Part shown: one piece after another, positions 1 to 8,757 of the stretch
Numbering within the stretch: position 1 is the first letter of the stretch
How the letters are laid out: every line of letters starts with the position of its first letter
Origin: Ktedonosporobacter rubrisoli
GTDB lineage: Bacteria > Chloroflexota > Ktedonobacteria > Ktedonobacterales > Ktedonobacteraceae
Direction of reading: 5' to 3'
NCBI RefSeq assembly: GCF_004208415.1
Contig: NZ_CP035758.1
Location: 1,240,001 to 1,304,000, forward strand
DNA length: 64,000 nt
Program-made: the position numbers and the translations under genes
The notes under the pieces: generated by a model
Told to the model about the DNA's origin: nothing
Databases searched by the model: none
Seen by the model: the letters and a program-made list of their open reading frames with translations, nothing else

Positions 1-75
1 TTAAGGATCGTCATCTGTACCTGCATTGTCATATCAATTAAATTGTGCTCACCAATGGTAACGCAATTAGCCATA

Positions 76-1529
76 CTATTGGGAGTCGATGCCTGCACGT
101 TGTAAGCCATCCTGAGCAAAGAAAGTACAGTCTCCATACTGGCGCCACTCGCTATCATTTTGATCAAGCAAGGAATTATAGAACACAAATGTCCCCTGCC
201 CCGGTATATATGTTGGATACGGATAAACGGCGTCAGCCCTAGCCTGAGCTGCATGATTTATAGTATCACTGGTAGCTTCCTTATTCGCAACAATCGTTTG
301 AAAGCTACTCACCGTCGCAGTAGCCGCATCTCCGCTGATAGTTGCAGCCAGCTTTAACAACCCTGAAGCTTGACCAGTACTCTGTTGAAATGTGCGCAAG
401 CTCCACAAACTTGCGCCAAGTAGGAGTACAGCTAATAGCACCAGTGCAACAGCAACAGGGCGAGAGCGCAAGCGTAAAGCTTTATATTTGTTTAGCTCCT
501 TAGCGCTTGCCGTAGGAACAGGAGATGTTGCCAAGACATTGTTGGATGCATGAGAAGTAGCAACCTCATTTTCCTTGGTATTTCCAGCAGTTAGAGCAGA
601 GCTAGCATTTGGAATATTATCTCCATTTTTATTTATAGGCGTCTCTTTATGTATAATGCTATTATCTTCAAGCGATTTTTTAAAGGCCTGCGAGAAATGC
701 GTAACAGAAGTGAAGCGCTCTTCTGGCTTTTTCGCCAGGGCACGCAGAATCATCGCATCCAGAGCCGGTGTCACACGCGGATTGAGCCCGCCTGGCGCAG
801 CCGGCTCCTTCGTAAAATGTTGGTTCATAACCTCTACCATTTCGCCACGAAAAGGAGGCTGTCCGGTGAGCAGTTGATAGGCCATTACTGCAAGAGCGTA
901 CTGATCAGTCGCAGCCGTAGCCCGACCCTTCCACTGTTCAGGCGCCATATAGACTGGCGTGCCACGGATATGCATACTGCTGTAGCTGGTAATCGAGCTG
1001 ATTTTAGCAATGCCAAAATCAGTCAGCAGGAGATGAGGGCGCTCTGGCTGTTCAGAGCGATATTGAATCAGGAAATTTTGCGGCTTGACATCCCGATGAA
1101 TAATCTGGTTATCGTGTGCATATTGCAGTGCAGAGGCAGCCATTTCTACAAGATAGGCAATCTCCGTGGGCGGGACCAGGGGCTATTCTTTCTACGCGCT
1201 AACCAGGTGGCCAGAGAGCCCTCGGGCCGATAGGGCATAATCATATAAAGCAGTTTGCGTTCTTGCAAAATCTCTTCACCAAAATCATAAAGAGGTAGAA
1301 TATGTGGATGATCAAGAGCCGCCACAATCTTCATCTCACGTAGAAAGAGACGTATATCATTCTCTAAAGCCTTATCGCTGGCCATTTCTTCAACAAAGCT
1401 GTGAATTACCTTAATAGCAACCTGGCGCTTAATACGCGTATCTTCAACCAGGTAGACTTCTCCCATGCCGCCGCGACCAATCAAGCAGGCAATGCGATAA
1501 TGGCCAAGCTGCGTCCCTGCAAGAAGCAT
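76..1529 (-). pseudogene. Membrane-anchored Ser/Thr protein kinase, split by a frameshift
   Basis: Eukaryotic-like (Hanks/PknB-type) kinase in two frames: N-terminal part 1146-1529, C-terminal part 76-1143. The first holds the Gly-rich loop (GRGGMGEVY) and the catalytic Lys (VAIK). The second opens with the alpha-E helix and holds HRDVKPQN, the DFG motif (TDFGIAK) and an APE-like segment (MAPEQW). After about 80 residues of Ser/Thr/Asn-rich juxtamembrane sequence comes one membrane span (VALVLLAVLLLGASLW), then about 100 extracytoplasmic residues I do not recognise. Between them, in the RKNSP region near 1180, moving the frame by one base restores a continuous kinase (PLVPPTEIAYLVEMAASALQ). 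Either a recent inactivating single-base change or a sequencing error. The family phosphorylates Ser/Thr on protein targets in the cytoplasm. Confidence 0.85.
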
Positions 1530-1752
1530 AAAGTTACACCTTATTTATTATGTTGTAGAGATAATTGCGCCTGGAGAAAGCCAGGGCTTCTATAATCATA
1601 ACACAATACGCGGCTTAAAATGAAACAAGATATAGAATATAATAATAAGGCAATTGCATACTAAGCGTCTGTGCTTTGCCTTACATATTTGCCCATTGTC
1701 TGCAAAGTGGGTGAGATGAGATAAGTGAGGGACAGACCACGAGCTGATCTGG

Positions 1753-2508
1753 CTAGACGCGCGTTACTGTGATTCCCAGGTTGCGATAAGGAGCCAGCAA
1801 TTCCTCAGCAACTTCGCGCTCAGTAATGATCTCGGATAGCTCTGTTAGCGGGCCAATGCGATAGGAGGAGGCCGTATTGAGCTTCTCAGGCGAGACCAGG
1901 GCAATTACTTCAGCGGAGCGCTCGACCATGGCTCGCTTGAGATAGGCCTCTTCCAGGTGATTTGTGCTAATCCCCATGTCCGGGTGCAAGCTACAAATGC
2001 CCAAAAAGTAAAGATCGGCTCGCACCATGCTTATAGCTTCTAAGGTGGCGGTGCCAACCGTGACGATGGAATGCTTCAATAGCTGGCCTCCCAGCAACAG
2101 GACGTCAGCGCGAGGATGCTCGGCCAGGGCTACGGCGACCGGAGGACTATTCGTAATGACAGTCACCTGCAAGTCGGGCATCAGGTGTTGCGCTACCAAC
2201 AGATTCGTGGTGCCGCCATCAAGGAAAATTACCTGTCCCGCTCGCACCATAGCGGCCGCGGCCTGAGCAATAGCTTCCTTGGCCTGGGGAGCCTGTTCCT
2301 GCCGAGCCGTGAAGTTTGCTGTGGCCGGCGAGCTGGGCAGCGCTCCCCCATGTACCCGCACAAGTTTGCCGTCCTCGGCCAGGTCGCGCAGATCGCGCCG
2401 AATCGTATCTTCCGAGAGCCCCAACTCTTCACTCAGTCTCCTGGCGACAATCTTGCCATCGCGGTGCAGCATATTCAATATATACTGACGACGTTCTGCT
2501 GTTAACAT
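1753..2508 (-). CDS. DeoR-family transcriptional repressor
   Basis: 251 aa, the usual length for DeoR/GlpR regulators. An N-terminal winged helix (residues 1-57; ERRQYILNMLHRDGK then LSEDTIRRDLRDLAEDGKL and the family signature VRVHGGAL) is followed by a sugar-phosphate sensor domain related to ribose-5-phosphate isomerase, with FLDGGTT and ITNS motifs. Such proteins repress carbohydrate genes and are released by phosphorylated sugars. It is divergent from the oxidoreductase gene at 2721 with about 210 bp between, so control of that gene and the epimerase-like gene after it is the simplest inference. The sugar effector cannot be told from sequence. Confidence 0.9.
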   Translation of the reverse strand: MLTAERRQYILNMLHRDGKIVARRLSEELGLSEDTIRRDLRDLAEDGKLVRVHGGALPSSPATANFTARQEQAPQAKEAIAQAAAAMVRAGQVIFLDGGTTNLLVAQHLMPDLQVTVITNSPPVAVALAEHPRADVLLLGGQLLKHSIVTVGTATLEAISMVRADLYFLGICSLHPDMGISTNHLEEAYLKRAMVERSAEVIALVSPEKLNTASSYRIGPLTELSEIITEREVAEELLAPYRNLGITVTRV

Positions 2509-2720
2509 CCTTTTCTTTTCCCCGATCGTCTCTAGAATTCACGAAACTGCATGGTTTTTGCAGCAACCTTCAGGTTTTTCATTGACGTTGTAAATTTCTG
2601 CCTGTATACTGAGCTTAGTATAGTATAGCACATTCGTTATTTCTCTTGAAGCTGCGTTATTTTGCATCTATGGATGAGATTCAAGCTTAAAACTGTGCTT
2701 CACTAGAAAGGATACGCACC

Positions 2721-3728
2721 ATCAAGGCATTTGAACTCCAGGGCTATCATCTTGATGCGCTCCGGCTTAACGAACGAGCGGTGCCGCAGCCTGGCTCACA
2801 AGAAGTGCTAATTAAAGTCAAAGCTGTAAGCCTCAACTTTCGCGATGCGCTGGTGGTCCGGGGCATCCTGCAACCCAATCTCTCTTTGCCCGCCGTTCCT
2901 GTTTCCGATGGCGTCGGCGAAGTGGTAGCGCGGGGCAAAGCAGTGAAGAATATTCAGATTGGTGACCGAGTGGCCGGCATTTTCGTGCAAGAGTGGCTGG
3001 CAGGAAATCTGCAACCGGGCATGCTCCAATCAACGCTGGGTACGCCGCGTACCGGCATGCTCCAGGAGTATGTTGTGCTCCCGGAGGCGGGAGTTGTGCG
3101 CGTGCCAGAGCATTTGAGCAATGTCCAGGCTGCCAGTTTGCCGATTGCCGGTGTGACCGCCTGGCATGCATTGATGGAGGCTGATCAGGTCAGGCCGGGC
3201 GAGATAGTTCTCATTCAGGGAACAGGAGGGGTTTCGCTCTTCGCCCTGCAATTTGCCGTCCTGGCCGGGGCAAAGGTGATCATTACGTCGCGGGATCAGG
3301 GAAAGCTAGCGCAAGCCACCTACCTGGGCGCGGCCACAACTATCAATGTACGAGAAATTCCAGCCTGGGATCAATATGTGCTCGATCTGACGGATGGGCG
3401 CGGCGTTGATCACGTCCTGGATGTGGGCGGGACGGCTACCATTGAGCGCTCACTACAGGCAATTCGTCACAACGGGCACATTCACCTGGTCGGCGCGCTA
3501 GGAGGCATGCAAGCAATTCTTGATTTACCGTTGCTCTTTAATAAGAATATACGCCTGCAAGCTATTCAGACTGGCAATCGGGCCATGTTTGAGGCGATGA
3601 ACCGCGCCCTTAGCAAGCACAAGCTCAAGCCCATCGTCGGGCGCACATTTCCCTTCGAGCAGGCGCCTCAAGCCTTTCAAGCCTTATTTGAGGGCAATAC
3701 TTTCGGTAAAATTGCCATTCATCTATAG
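2721..3728 (+). CDS. Zinc-type alcohol dehydrogenase / quinone oxidoreductase (MDR superfamily)
   Basis: NAD(P)H-dependent medium-chain dehydrogenase/reductase. A GroES-like N-terminal domain (LNFRD, then SDGVGEVVARG) leads into a Rossmann domain with a nucleotide loop (IQGTGGVSLFALQFA) and RGVDHVLDVGG. No catalytic zinc ligand pattern is obvious, which favours the quinone-oxidoreductase branch. The first normal start codon (GTG at 2781) lies inside the conserved N-terminus. In-frame sequence upstream reads IKAFELQGYHLD, the usual family opening with Ile in place of Met, and a Shine-Dalgarno GAAAGGA (2706-2712) sits 8 bases before ATC at 2721; there is no ATG, GTG or TTG between the upstream stop at 2688 and 2781. 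I therefore place the start at ATC 2721. Divergent from a DeoR gene and followed by an epimerase-like gene. Confidence 0.85.
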   Translation: MKAFELQGYHLDALRLNERAVPQPGSQEVLIKVKAVSLNFRDALVVRGILQPNLSLPAVPVSDGVGEVVARGKAVKNIQIGDRVAGIFVQEWLAGNLQPGMLQSTLGTPRTGMLQEYVVLPEAGVVRVPEHLSNVQAASLPIAGVTAWHALMEADQVRPGEIVLIQGTGGVSLFALQFAVLAGAKVIITSRDQGKLAQATYLGAATTINVREIPAWDQYVLDLTDGRGVDHVLDVGGTATIERSLQAIRHNGHIHLVGALGGMQAILDLPLLFNKNIRLQAIQTGNRAMFEAMNRALSKHKLKPIVGRTFPFEQAPQAFQALFEGNTFGKIAIHL

Positions 3729-3839
3729 CGATCTCTGAAAATCAGGTACGGGCGGGCAATCAGCCGCTTGCGCGCTTCCAGGTGATATACTCATGATAGT
3801 ATATAGACTAGAGCTAGCGCCAGAAAGGATACGAGAGGC

Positions 3840-4634
3840 GTGAGAGAACAAAGCGCAAAGAGAAAACGCATCTTGCTGACGGGTGCCGCAGGTGGAATCG
3901 GTTCTGCCTTCTTCAGAAGCAGCGCCGAGCAATTTCATTTTCGCCTGGCCGACCGCAATATAACAGCCCTGGGTAAGCTTCAAGCTGAAGGGCACGAAAT
4001 TGTCGAGCTAGACATTGCCGATCTGGATGCTTGCCAGCAGGCCTGCCGTGACATGGATATAGTTATCCATCTTGCCGCCGACCCCAATCCCGAGGCAGAT
4101 TTTCTGGGCTCGCTGCTGCACAATAATATTCAGGGAACCTATAATATGTTCCGCGCGGCCAGAGATCAGGGCTGTCAGCGCGTCATCTTCGCGAGTAGCG
4201 TCCAGACTCTTCTTGGCTACCCAGACGATGTACAGCCACAGGTTGAATCGCTGCTGCGGCCCGTGAATATGTATGGTGTAAGCAAATGCTTTGGCGAGGC
4301 GGTGGCCTACTATTTCGCGCATACCGAAGGCCTCTCTAGCATCGTTGTGCGTATCGGCGCCTATGATACTAATGGCACAAAGGCCCAATGGCTTCTACAG
4401 CACAAACCCCATATCAATAACCTGAGCGGCTATGTCAGCGAGCGCGATTTAAACCAGCTGCTCACGCGCTGCATTGAGACGCCAGATATCTCCTATGCGA
4501 TTGTTCATGGCATCTCAAACAATCTCTTTAAGAAGTTTGAAATCGAAAGCACGCGCGCGCTGTTGGGCTATGCTCCTCAGGACGATGCCTTCAAGCTCTT
4601 TAAAGATCAATTACAGGGCTGGCTACAGGACTAG
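3840..4634 (+). CDS. NAD-dependent epimerase/dehydratase (uronate-dehydrogenase-like)
   Basis: 264-aa extended-type short-chain dehydrogenase. It has the nucleotide-binding loop GAAGGIGSAF at residues 15-24, an acidic residue after beta-2 (LADRN), a conserved IHLAADPNP stretch and the catalytic YGVSK (Tyr/Lys). Length and motif pattern resemble uronate dehydrogenases and small NAD-dependent epimerases, which act on sugar-nucleotide or uronic-acid substrates. It starts at GTG behind GAAAGGATACG, the same Shine-Dalgarno context seen before the ATC start of the preceding gene, about 110 bp upstream. The pair probably belongs to one carbohydrate-related unit under the DeoR regulator (inference). 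Confidence 0.85.
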   Translation: MREQSAKRKRILLTGAAGGIGSAFFRSSAEQFHFRLADRNITALGKLQAEGHEIVELDIADLDACQQACRDMDIVIHLAADPNPEADFLGSLLHNNIQGTYNMFRAARDQGCQRVIFASSVQTLLGYPDDVQPQVESLLRPVNMYGVSKCFGEAVAYYFAHTEGLSSIVVRIGAYDTNGTKAQWLLQHKPHINNLSGYVSERDLNQLLTRCIETPDISYAIVHGISNNLFKKFEIESTRALLGYAPQDDAFKLFKDQLQGWLQD

Positions 4635-4785
4635 CGCTCACCAAATGCGGAGGATAGCGCGGCTGATGGCGGCAAATCTAACCAGGCATAAGCACGGCAT
4701 CCGCTTGAGTATGGGAAGCCTTACAGGCTGCGCTCTCTTCTTTGGCCTGACATAGAAGGTTTCCCACATAATACTATATCTTGAC

Positions 4786-5310
4786 CTACTCCGGCTGGAA
4801 ATCATGCTCCGTTTCAGTGCTGCTTCTGGCCAGGAGATTGAGGGTGTTCATGAACTGCGCCATATCAGCGAGCACACGGCTTAGCTCGCGCTCCCCCAAC
4901 AGCGCACTTAGCTGTTGCTCTACCTGCTTAACAATAGCATCGGCTTCTAACAAACGTTCGCGCCCATAAGCCGTTAAATGGGTCTCTATGATACGCCCAC
5001 GGGTCTGGGCATGCCGCTCAATCATGCCCGTGGCTTCAAGACGCTTGAGCATGGTCGTCACGGCTGCCGGGCTAATCTTGCCTTGACGGGCTATCTCGGC
5101 ACCCGCTACGCCTGGATGTTCATCAATAAGATGAAGGATTGCCCATTGTGCCCCGCTGAAGTTGATGGGAGCAAGCACTGCATTAAGAGCTGCCTCAACT
5201 GCCCGAGCAGTCTCATGTAAAGCGCTAAGAAGCGGAAGGCTGTCTTTTTTCGAGCCTGTGCCTGGCTTCTCTGCTGTCCTGTCAGCCCCCATATGCTGAG
5301 TTCGATCCAT
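4786..5310 (-). CDS. MarR-family transcriptional regulator
   Basis: 174 aa with a roughly 30-residue polar N-terminal extension, then the MarR fold: dimer helix (LHETARAVEAALNAV), winged helix (GAEIARQGKISPAAVTTMLKRLEATGMIER, written as the recognition helix and start of the wing) and C-terminal dimer helices. MarR dimers usually repress a divergent gene and their own promoter and are released by phenolic or oxidant ligands. The start at 5310 has a good ribosome site (AAGGGAAG). Two palindromes in the gap to the divergent metallo-beta-lactamase-fold gene (5391-5439) are likely its operators. Confidence 0.9.
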   Translation of the reverse strand: MDRTQHMGADRTAEKPGTGSKKDSLPLLSALHETARAVEAALNAVLAPINFSGAQWAILHLIDEHPGVAGAEIARQGKISPAAVTTMLKRLEATGMIERHAQTRGRIIETHLTAYGRERLLEADAIVKQVEQQLSALLGERELSRVLADMAQFMNTLNLLARSSTETEHDFQPE

Positions 5311-5390
5311 CTTGCGCTTCCCTTTCGGCTTTCTTTGTTCACTTATTCTATCCCCAGAGGCATGCTATCAGCAACTGGTTGACAAGTCAC

Positions 5391-5439
5391 ATATTAACAT
5401 GTTAATATACATCCAGCAAACATATTAATATGTTAATAT
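5391..5439. promoter_or_regulatory. Paired palindromic operators in the MarR / MBL-fold divergent promoter
   Basis: 5391-5408 is a perfect 18-bp palindrome (ATATTAACATGTTAATAT). 5422-5439 is the same sequence with one base changed. The copies start 31 bp apart, about three helical turns, so both would face the same side of the DNA. They lie 80 bp upstream of the marR-like start and 85 bp upstream of the MBL-fold start. Size, symmetry and position fit a MarR dimer operator; the assignment is inferred. Confidence 0.8.
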
Positions 5440-5523
5440 AGGTAACCAAACAGGCAAGTTAACTCTATATAATCATAGGCCAGGATCGGCCCAAGCAAAT
5501 ATGATCAGAGAAGGAAATAATAG

Positions 5524-6156
5524 ATGGAGATTACTCCCAGCGTACACAAACTAGAGTCTACCAGAGGCAGCTATGCCTATTTGATCCGGGAAGCTGAGCC
5601 AATCCTCATTGATACCAGTTTTCCAGGGCGCGCTGGCGCTATCCTGGCAGAATTGGAGATGATTGGCCTCAAGCCAACCGATATTGCACATATTCTCCTT
5701 ACCCACCACGACGGCGATCATATAGGCAATGTGCGTGCATTGCAGCAAGCATCAGGCGCACAGGTCTGGGCCTCACAGGAAGACCTACCCTATATCCTCG
5801 GTCAACGCTCACGTACGGGCATCAAACGACTGATTCAAGCGCTGATCAAGGTAGAGCCTCCGCAGGTTGATCAGATATATCAAGCGGAGCAGAAAATCGG
5901 GCCGCTAGAAGTTATCCCGACACCAGGGCATACCCCTGGCCACGTCTCTTTTCTCTACGGTGACGTCCTCTTTAGCGGCGATCTCGTTGTGAATAGAAAG
6001 AATAAACTGCGTACGGCACCGGCTGTACTCAACTGGGATAGGGCGGCATTAAAGCGCTCTCTCCGGGCGGTTCAACATCTCAAGTTCAACTGGATCTGCC
6101 CGGCTCATGGAGAGCCCTTACAGCGCGCTTCGCTCTGGGAGACGCTAAGCGACTAA
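5524..6156 (+). CDS. MBL-fold metallo-hydrolase
   Basis: 210-aa metallo-beta-lactamase-fold protein. The metal motif is THHDGDHIG, the HxDxDH variant with Asp in place of the second His. Further metal ligands appear as PTPGHTPGH, FSGDLV and a final CPAHGE. The family includes glyoxalase II-type thioesterases, quorum-quenching lactonases and other hydrolases, and substrate cannot be told. No signal peptide, so cytoplasmic. It is divergent from a MarR gene with two palindromes between, which suggests induction by a small molecule, perhaps its own substrate. Confidence 0.88.
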   Translation: MEITPSVHKLESTRGSYAYLIREAEPILIDTSFPGRAGAILAELEMIGLKPTDIAHILLTHHDGDHIGNVRALQQASGAQVWASQEDLPYILGQRSRTGIKRLIQALIKVEPPQVDQIYQAEQKIGPLEVIPTPGHTPGHVSFLYGDVLFSGDLVVNRKNKLRTAPAVLNWDRAALKRSLRAVQHLKFNWICPAHGEPLQRASLWETLSD

Positions 6157-6519
6157 GATATCGGCTCTCTAGCTCGCGCACCTGGCTGGCTACGAGAGCC
6201 TTCATCAATAATCTAGCAATATATCAGTCAATCTTTACAACTAGCGACACATTCAATACTTTATTTATCTAATATATCAATATAGCAAATTTAAAGATTA
6301 TCCAGATCAGCAAAGCCATTTCACTGTCTCCCAACAGTTTAAACCGTCTCCCTAAGGCAGTATAAGTGAGCAAGAGAGCTGAATAATGTGGTACAATAGA
6401 AACCCTACAAATTTTTGTCGCTCTTCATAAAAGGAGAGGCTATCTGCCTCTATGATTTCGAGAGCAGTATACAAAAAAATAAGGAGTAAGTAATAGCAAT
6501 ACTAGAAGGGATTTCTATA
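6157..6519. other. Intergenic region, no gene seen
   Basis: AT-rich gap of 363 bp between two plus-strand genes. Short frames are not convincing. The last bases carry the ribosome site (AGAAGGGA) of the TauE-type gene. No clear terminator or operator was found. Confidence 0.5.
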
Positions 6520-7269
6520 ATGACACTTACGATGGTCGTTCTGGTGGTAGTAGTAGTTTTCGCTGGAGCACTGATGCGCGCGACATTTGGCTTTGGGGAG
6601 GCAGTGATAAGTATGCCGCTGCTAGCCTTGTTGCCCATCAGCCTGAATACCTCAATCTCACTCATAGGGTTGGCCGGACTTACTGTTGCCGGTATGACTA
6701 TCACTTCTGGTTGGCGCCACATTGATCGCCAGGCATTGATCTGGCTGAGCGTTGCAACACTGCTTGGTATCCCGGTTGGATTGGCCCTGGTTAAGTTTGC
6801 CCCGGCAGGGATTGTCACAAAAACGCTGGGCATCTTCTTAATTATTTATAGCCTTTATTCGCTAGTGCGTGGCCTGATCGCACAAGCAGCGTTGCCGGCC
6901 TGGTTTAATAACAACGGCTGGATATTTCCCTTTGGTTTCGTGGCCGGAGCATTGGGCAGCGCTTATAACGTCACGGGCATCCCGGTCGTGGTTTACGGCA
7001 CGCTGCGCCGCTGGAATCAGTCCCGCTTTCATAGCACGTTACAGGCACACTTTCTCGTGGCTGGAATCTTTGTAGTGATTGGCCAGGCGCTGGGCGGCCT
7101 CTGGACTGCTAACTTATTTATGCTCTACGGCCTCTCTTTGCCAGCGATCATAATCGCTACGCTTCTAGGGCTATTCCTCCATCGACGTATTCCTGCCGAT
7201 AAGTTTAAACAATATGTGTTCTTCATCATTATGGCCCTGGGGATTTTGCTACTAGTCAATCCAGCCTGA
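6520..7269 (+). CDS. TauE/SafE-family membrane exporter (sulfite/organosulfonate type)
   Basis: 249-aa integral membrane protein with about eight hydrophobic segments in two halves, the usual TauE/SafE length and layout. The first half shows the family pattern FGFGEAVISMPLLALL; the second half repeats it more loosely (FVAGALGSAYNVTGIPVVVYG). Members move small anions such as sulfite, sulfoacetate or taurine-derived sulfonates across the cytoplasmic membrane. The start is supported by AGAAGGGA nine bases upstream. It stands alone between a possible hairpin terminator (7292-7317) and the MBL-fold gene. Substrate not predictable. Confidence 0.85.
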   Translation: MTLTMVVLVVVVVFAGALMRATFGFGEAVISMPLLALLPISLNTSISLIGLAGLTVAGMTITSGWRHIDRQALIWLSVATLLGIPVGLALVKFAPAGIVTKTLGIFLIIYSLYSLVRGLIAQAALPAWFNNNGWIFPFGFVAGALGSAYNVTGIPVVVYGTLRRWNQSRFHSTLQAHFLVAGIFVVIGQALGGLWTANLFMLYGLSLPAIIIATLLGLFLHRRIPADKFKQYVFFIIMALGILLLVNPA

Positions 7270-7291
7270 AGACAATTTCAGCAAATGGAAT

Positions 7292-7317
7292 GCAAAAGGG
7301 AATAAACACCCTTTTGC
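7292..7317 (+). terminator. Stem-loop after the TauE-type gene
   Basis: GCAAAAGGG pairs with CCCTTTTGC around an 8-base loop, 20 bp after the exporter stop codon. The following U-tract is weak, so termination strength is uncertain. Confidence 0.5.
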
Positions 7318-7359
7318 TATCGTTTTATAAGTCACTAATTAAAAATAAAGGAGCTTCCC

Positions 7360-7767
7360 ATGAGCGATTTTAATCAGCAGATAATCGAAGAGTTTCATGC
7401 CAATGGCGGCAAAGTCGGAGGATATTTCCAGAATGCCAAAATGCTGCTTTTGACAACGACAGGCGCAAAGAGTGGTAAACAACGTGTCTCGCCGCTGGTC
7501 TACACCACTGATGACGAGCGCCTGGTCATCATTGCTTCCAAGGGTGGGGCCCCTACCAATCCCGATTGGTATCACAATCTGCAGGCCAATCCTGTGGCAA
7601 CAGTTGAGGTGGGCACCGAGAAATATCAGGTGCGCGCAAGTGTGGCCGGCCCGGAGGACCGCGACCGCCTGTATGCAAAAATGGTGGAAATAATGCCAGG
7701 ATTTGCCGAGTATCAGCAGAAAACAACGCGCAAAATCCCTGTCGTTCTGCTCGATCGCATCGCCTAA
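7360..7767 (+). CDS. Deazaflavin (F420)-type nitroreductase-family protein, Ddn-like
   Basis: 135 aa, the size of Ddn/FDOR-A proteins (split beta-barrel, F420H2-dependent quinone and nitro-compound reductases, also called DUF385). The family pattern is clear: LLLTTTGAKSGKQRVSPLVY, then IIASKGGAPTNPDWYHNLQA, VEVGTEKYQVRA and a conserved C-terminal KIPVVLLDR. A close paralogue lies at 26993. The Shine-Dalgarno AAGGAG precedes ATG 7360. Chloroflexota with F420 biosynthesis carry many such genes. The reaction is most likely hydride transfer from F420H2 to a quinone or xenobiotic; substrate unknown. Confidence 0.88.
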   Translation: MSDFNQQIIEEFHANGGKVGGYFQNAKMLLLTTTGAKSGKQRVSPLVYTTDDERLVIIASKGGAPTNPDWYHNLQANPVATVEVGTEKYQVRASVAGPEDRDRLYAKMVEIMPGFAEYQQKTTRKIPVVLLDRIA

Positions 7768-7808
7768 GAGGCCGCACCATTCAGGCTTCTCCCGAGCGCT
7801 GAATCCAT

Positions 7809-7864
7809 AAAAAAGCACGAAGAGGTATTTAACCATTGCGTCACGCCCTCTTCGTGCTTTTTTT
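7809..7864 (+). terminator. Strong rho-independent terminator, possibly bidirectional
   Basis: AAAAAAGCACGAAGAGG (7809-7825) pairs with CCTCTTCGTGCTTTTTT (7847-7863), giving an 11-bp GC-containing stem flanked by A and T runs on the two sides. It ends the Ddn-like gene and faces the convergent methyltransferase gene, so it can serve both strands. Confidence 0.85.
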
Positions 7865-7929
7865 ATAGGCGAAAGGCCAGAAAGTCCCGAAGCTGAAGAC
7901 TTTGGGGATGAATGGTCCTTCTTCGCAGA

Positions 7930-8697
7930 CTATTGTTCCATAGGTGTTAAGAATACGACCCGTCGCTTACCCAGCTCAAAGCGAGACAGGCGCCGGTAGG
8001 CTTCGTGCTGCACCTTTTGCTGTTTTGAGGTGACCAGGGCAACTATAGCATGCGTTGCGAGTACAGGCAACAGGGCTGTCAGAAGTTGGCGCACCGGCTC
8101 TAGCACCTCTCCAGGGGCTGGCTCGGCGGATCGCCAGGAAGACTGTTGTCCATAGGGAAGATCTGAAAGCACAATGTCCACAGTCTGCTTGCCAAGCTTT
8201 TGACATAGAGCACTTCCCGCAGTAGCGTCGGTGTGAAAGAGTGTCGCCGAAAGCTCATGCGTCTTGAGCATTACTTGTAGGCGCTGCCGTAAACGCTGAA
8301 CGCTGTTGATCGCCTGCTCATAGGAAGCTCTTCCGTACTGTTCAGCACGTGTGCGCAGTTCGGCGCAACGCTGATTAAGCCCTTCAAGTGTCAACAGCGC
8401 CATATTGCGTTCGGCTAGCTTGAGGGCCTCCGCATCAATATCTGAACCGATAAGATGCCTGATTACAGACCAGTGTAGATACCCAATGGCGCTTAAGAGG
8501 GAAGCACTGCCACAGCAGGGATCATAGACGACACAAGGGGCACTCATCTCTTGCCTTGTGCGCAAGGCAAGGCAACGCTGAAAGATCTCGCTGGCCAGGC
8601 GAGGCGGAAAAGCTGGATGTCCGGGCAGACTATAAAATACCCTTCCGGTAGCAAAATCTGAAAAATCCTGGTTCTCGCGGGCAAAGTGGTACGGCAT
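7930..8697 (-). CDS. aviRa: AviRa-like 23S rRNA methyltransferase
   Basis: 255-aa SAM-dependent methyltransferase that matches AviRa, the avilamycin-resistance enzyme of Streptomyces, in length and pattern: the N-terminal SDFATGRVFYSLPGHPAFPP and RLASEIFQRCLA, motif I DPCCGSASLLSAIG, SDIDAEALKLAERN, and the active-site DLPYG. AviRa methylates a guanine in domain V of 23S rRNA at the orthosomycin site. Start chosen at ATG 8697 because AAAGAGGAG lies just upstream and homology begins there. There is no orthosomycin pathway nearby, so it is either a stand-alone resistance determinant or a housekeeping rRNA modifier. Recognition is from memory of the family. Confidence 0.8.
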   Translation of the reverse strand: MPYHFARENQDFSDFATGRVFYSLPGHPAFPPRLASEIFQRCLALRTRQEMSAPCVVYDPCCGSASLLSAIGYLHWSVIRHLIGSDIDAEALKLAERNMALLTLEGLNQRCAELRTRAEQYGRASYEQAINSVQRLRQRLQVMLKTHELSATLFHTDATAGSALCQKLGKQTVDIVLSDLPYGQQSSWRSAEPAPGEVLEPVRQLLTALLPVLATHAIVALVTSKQQKVQHEAYRRLSRFELGKRRVVFLTPMEQ

Positions 8698-8757
8698 ACA
8701 TCTACACTCCTCTTTCACACCTAGTTCTGTACAACATACCACACCCCCAACGTTCAC

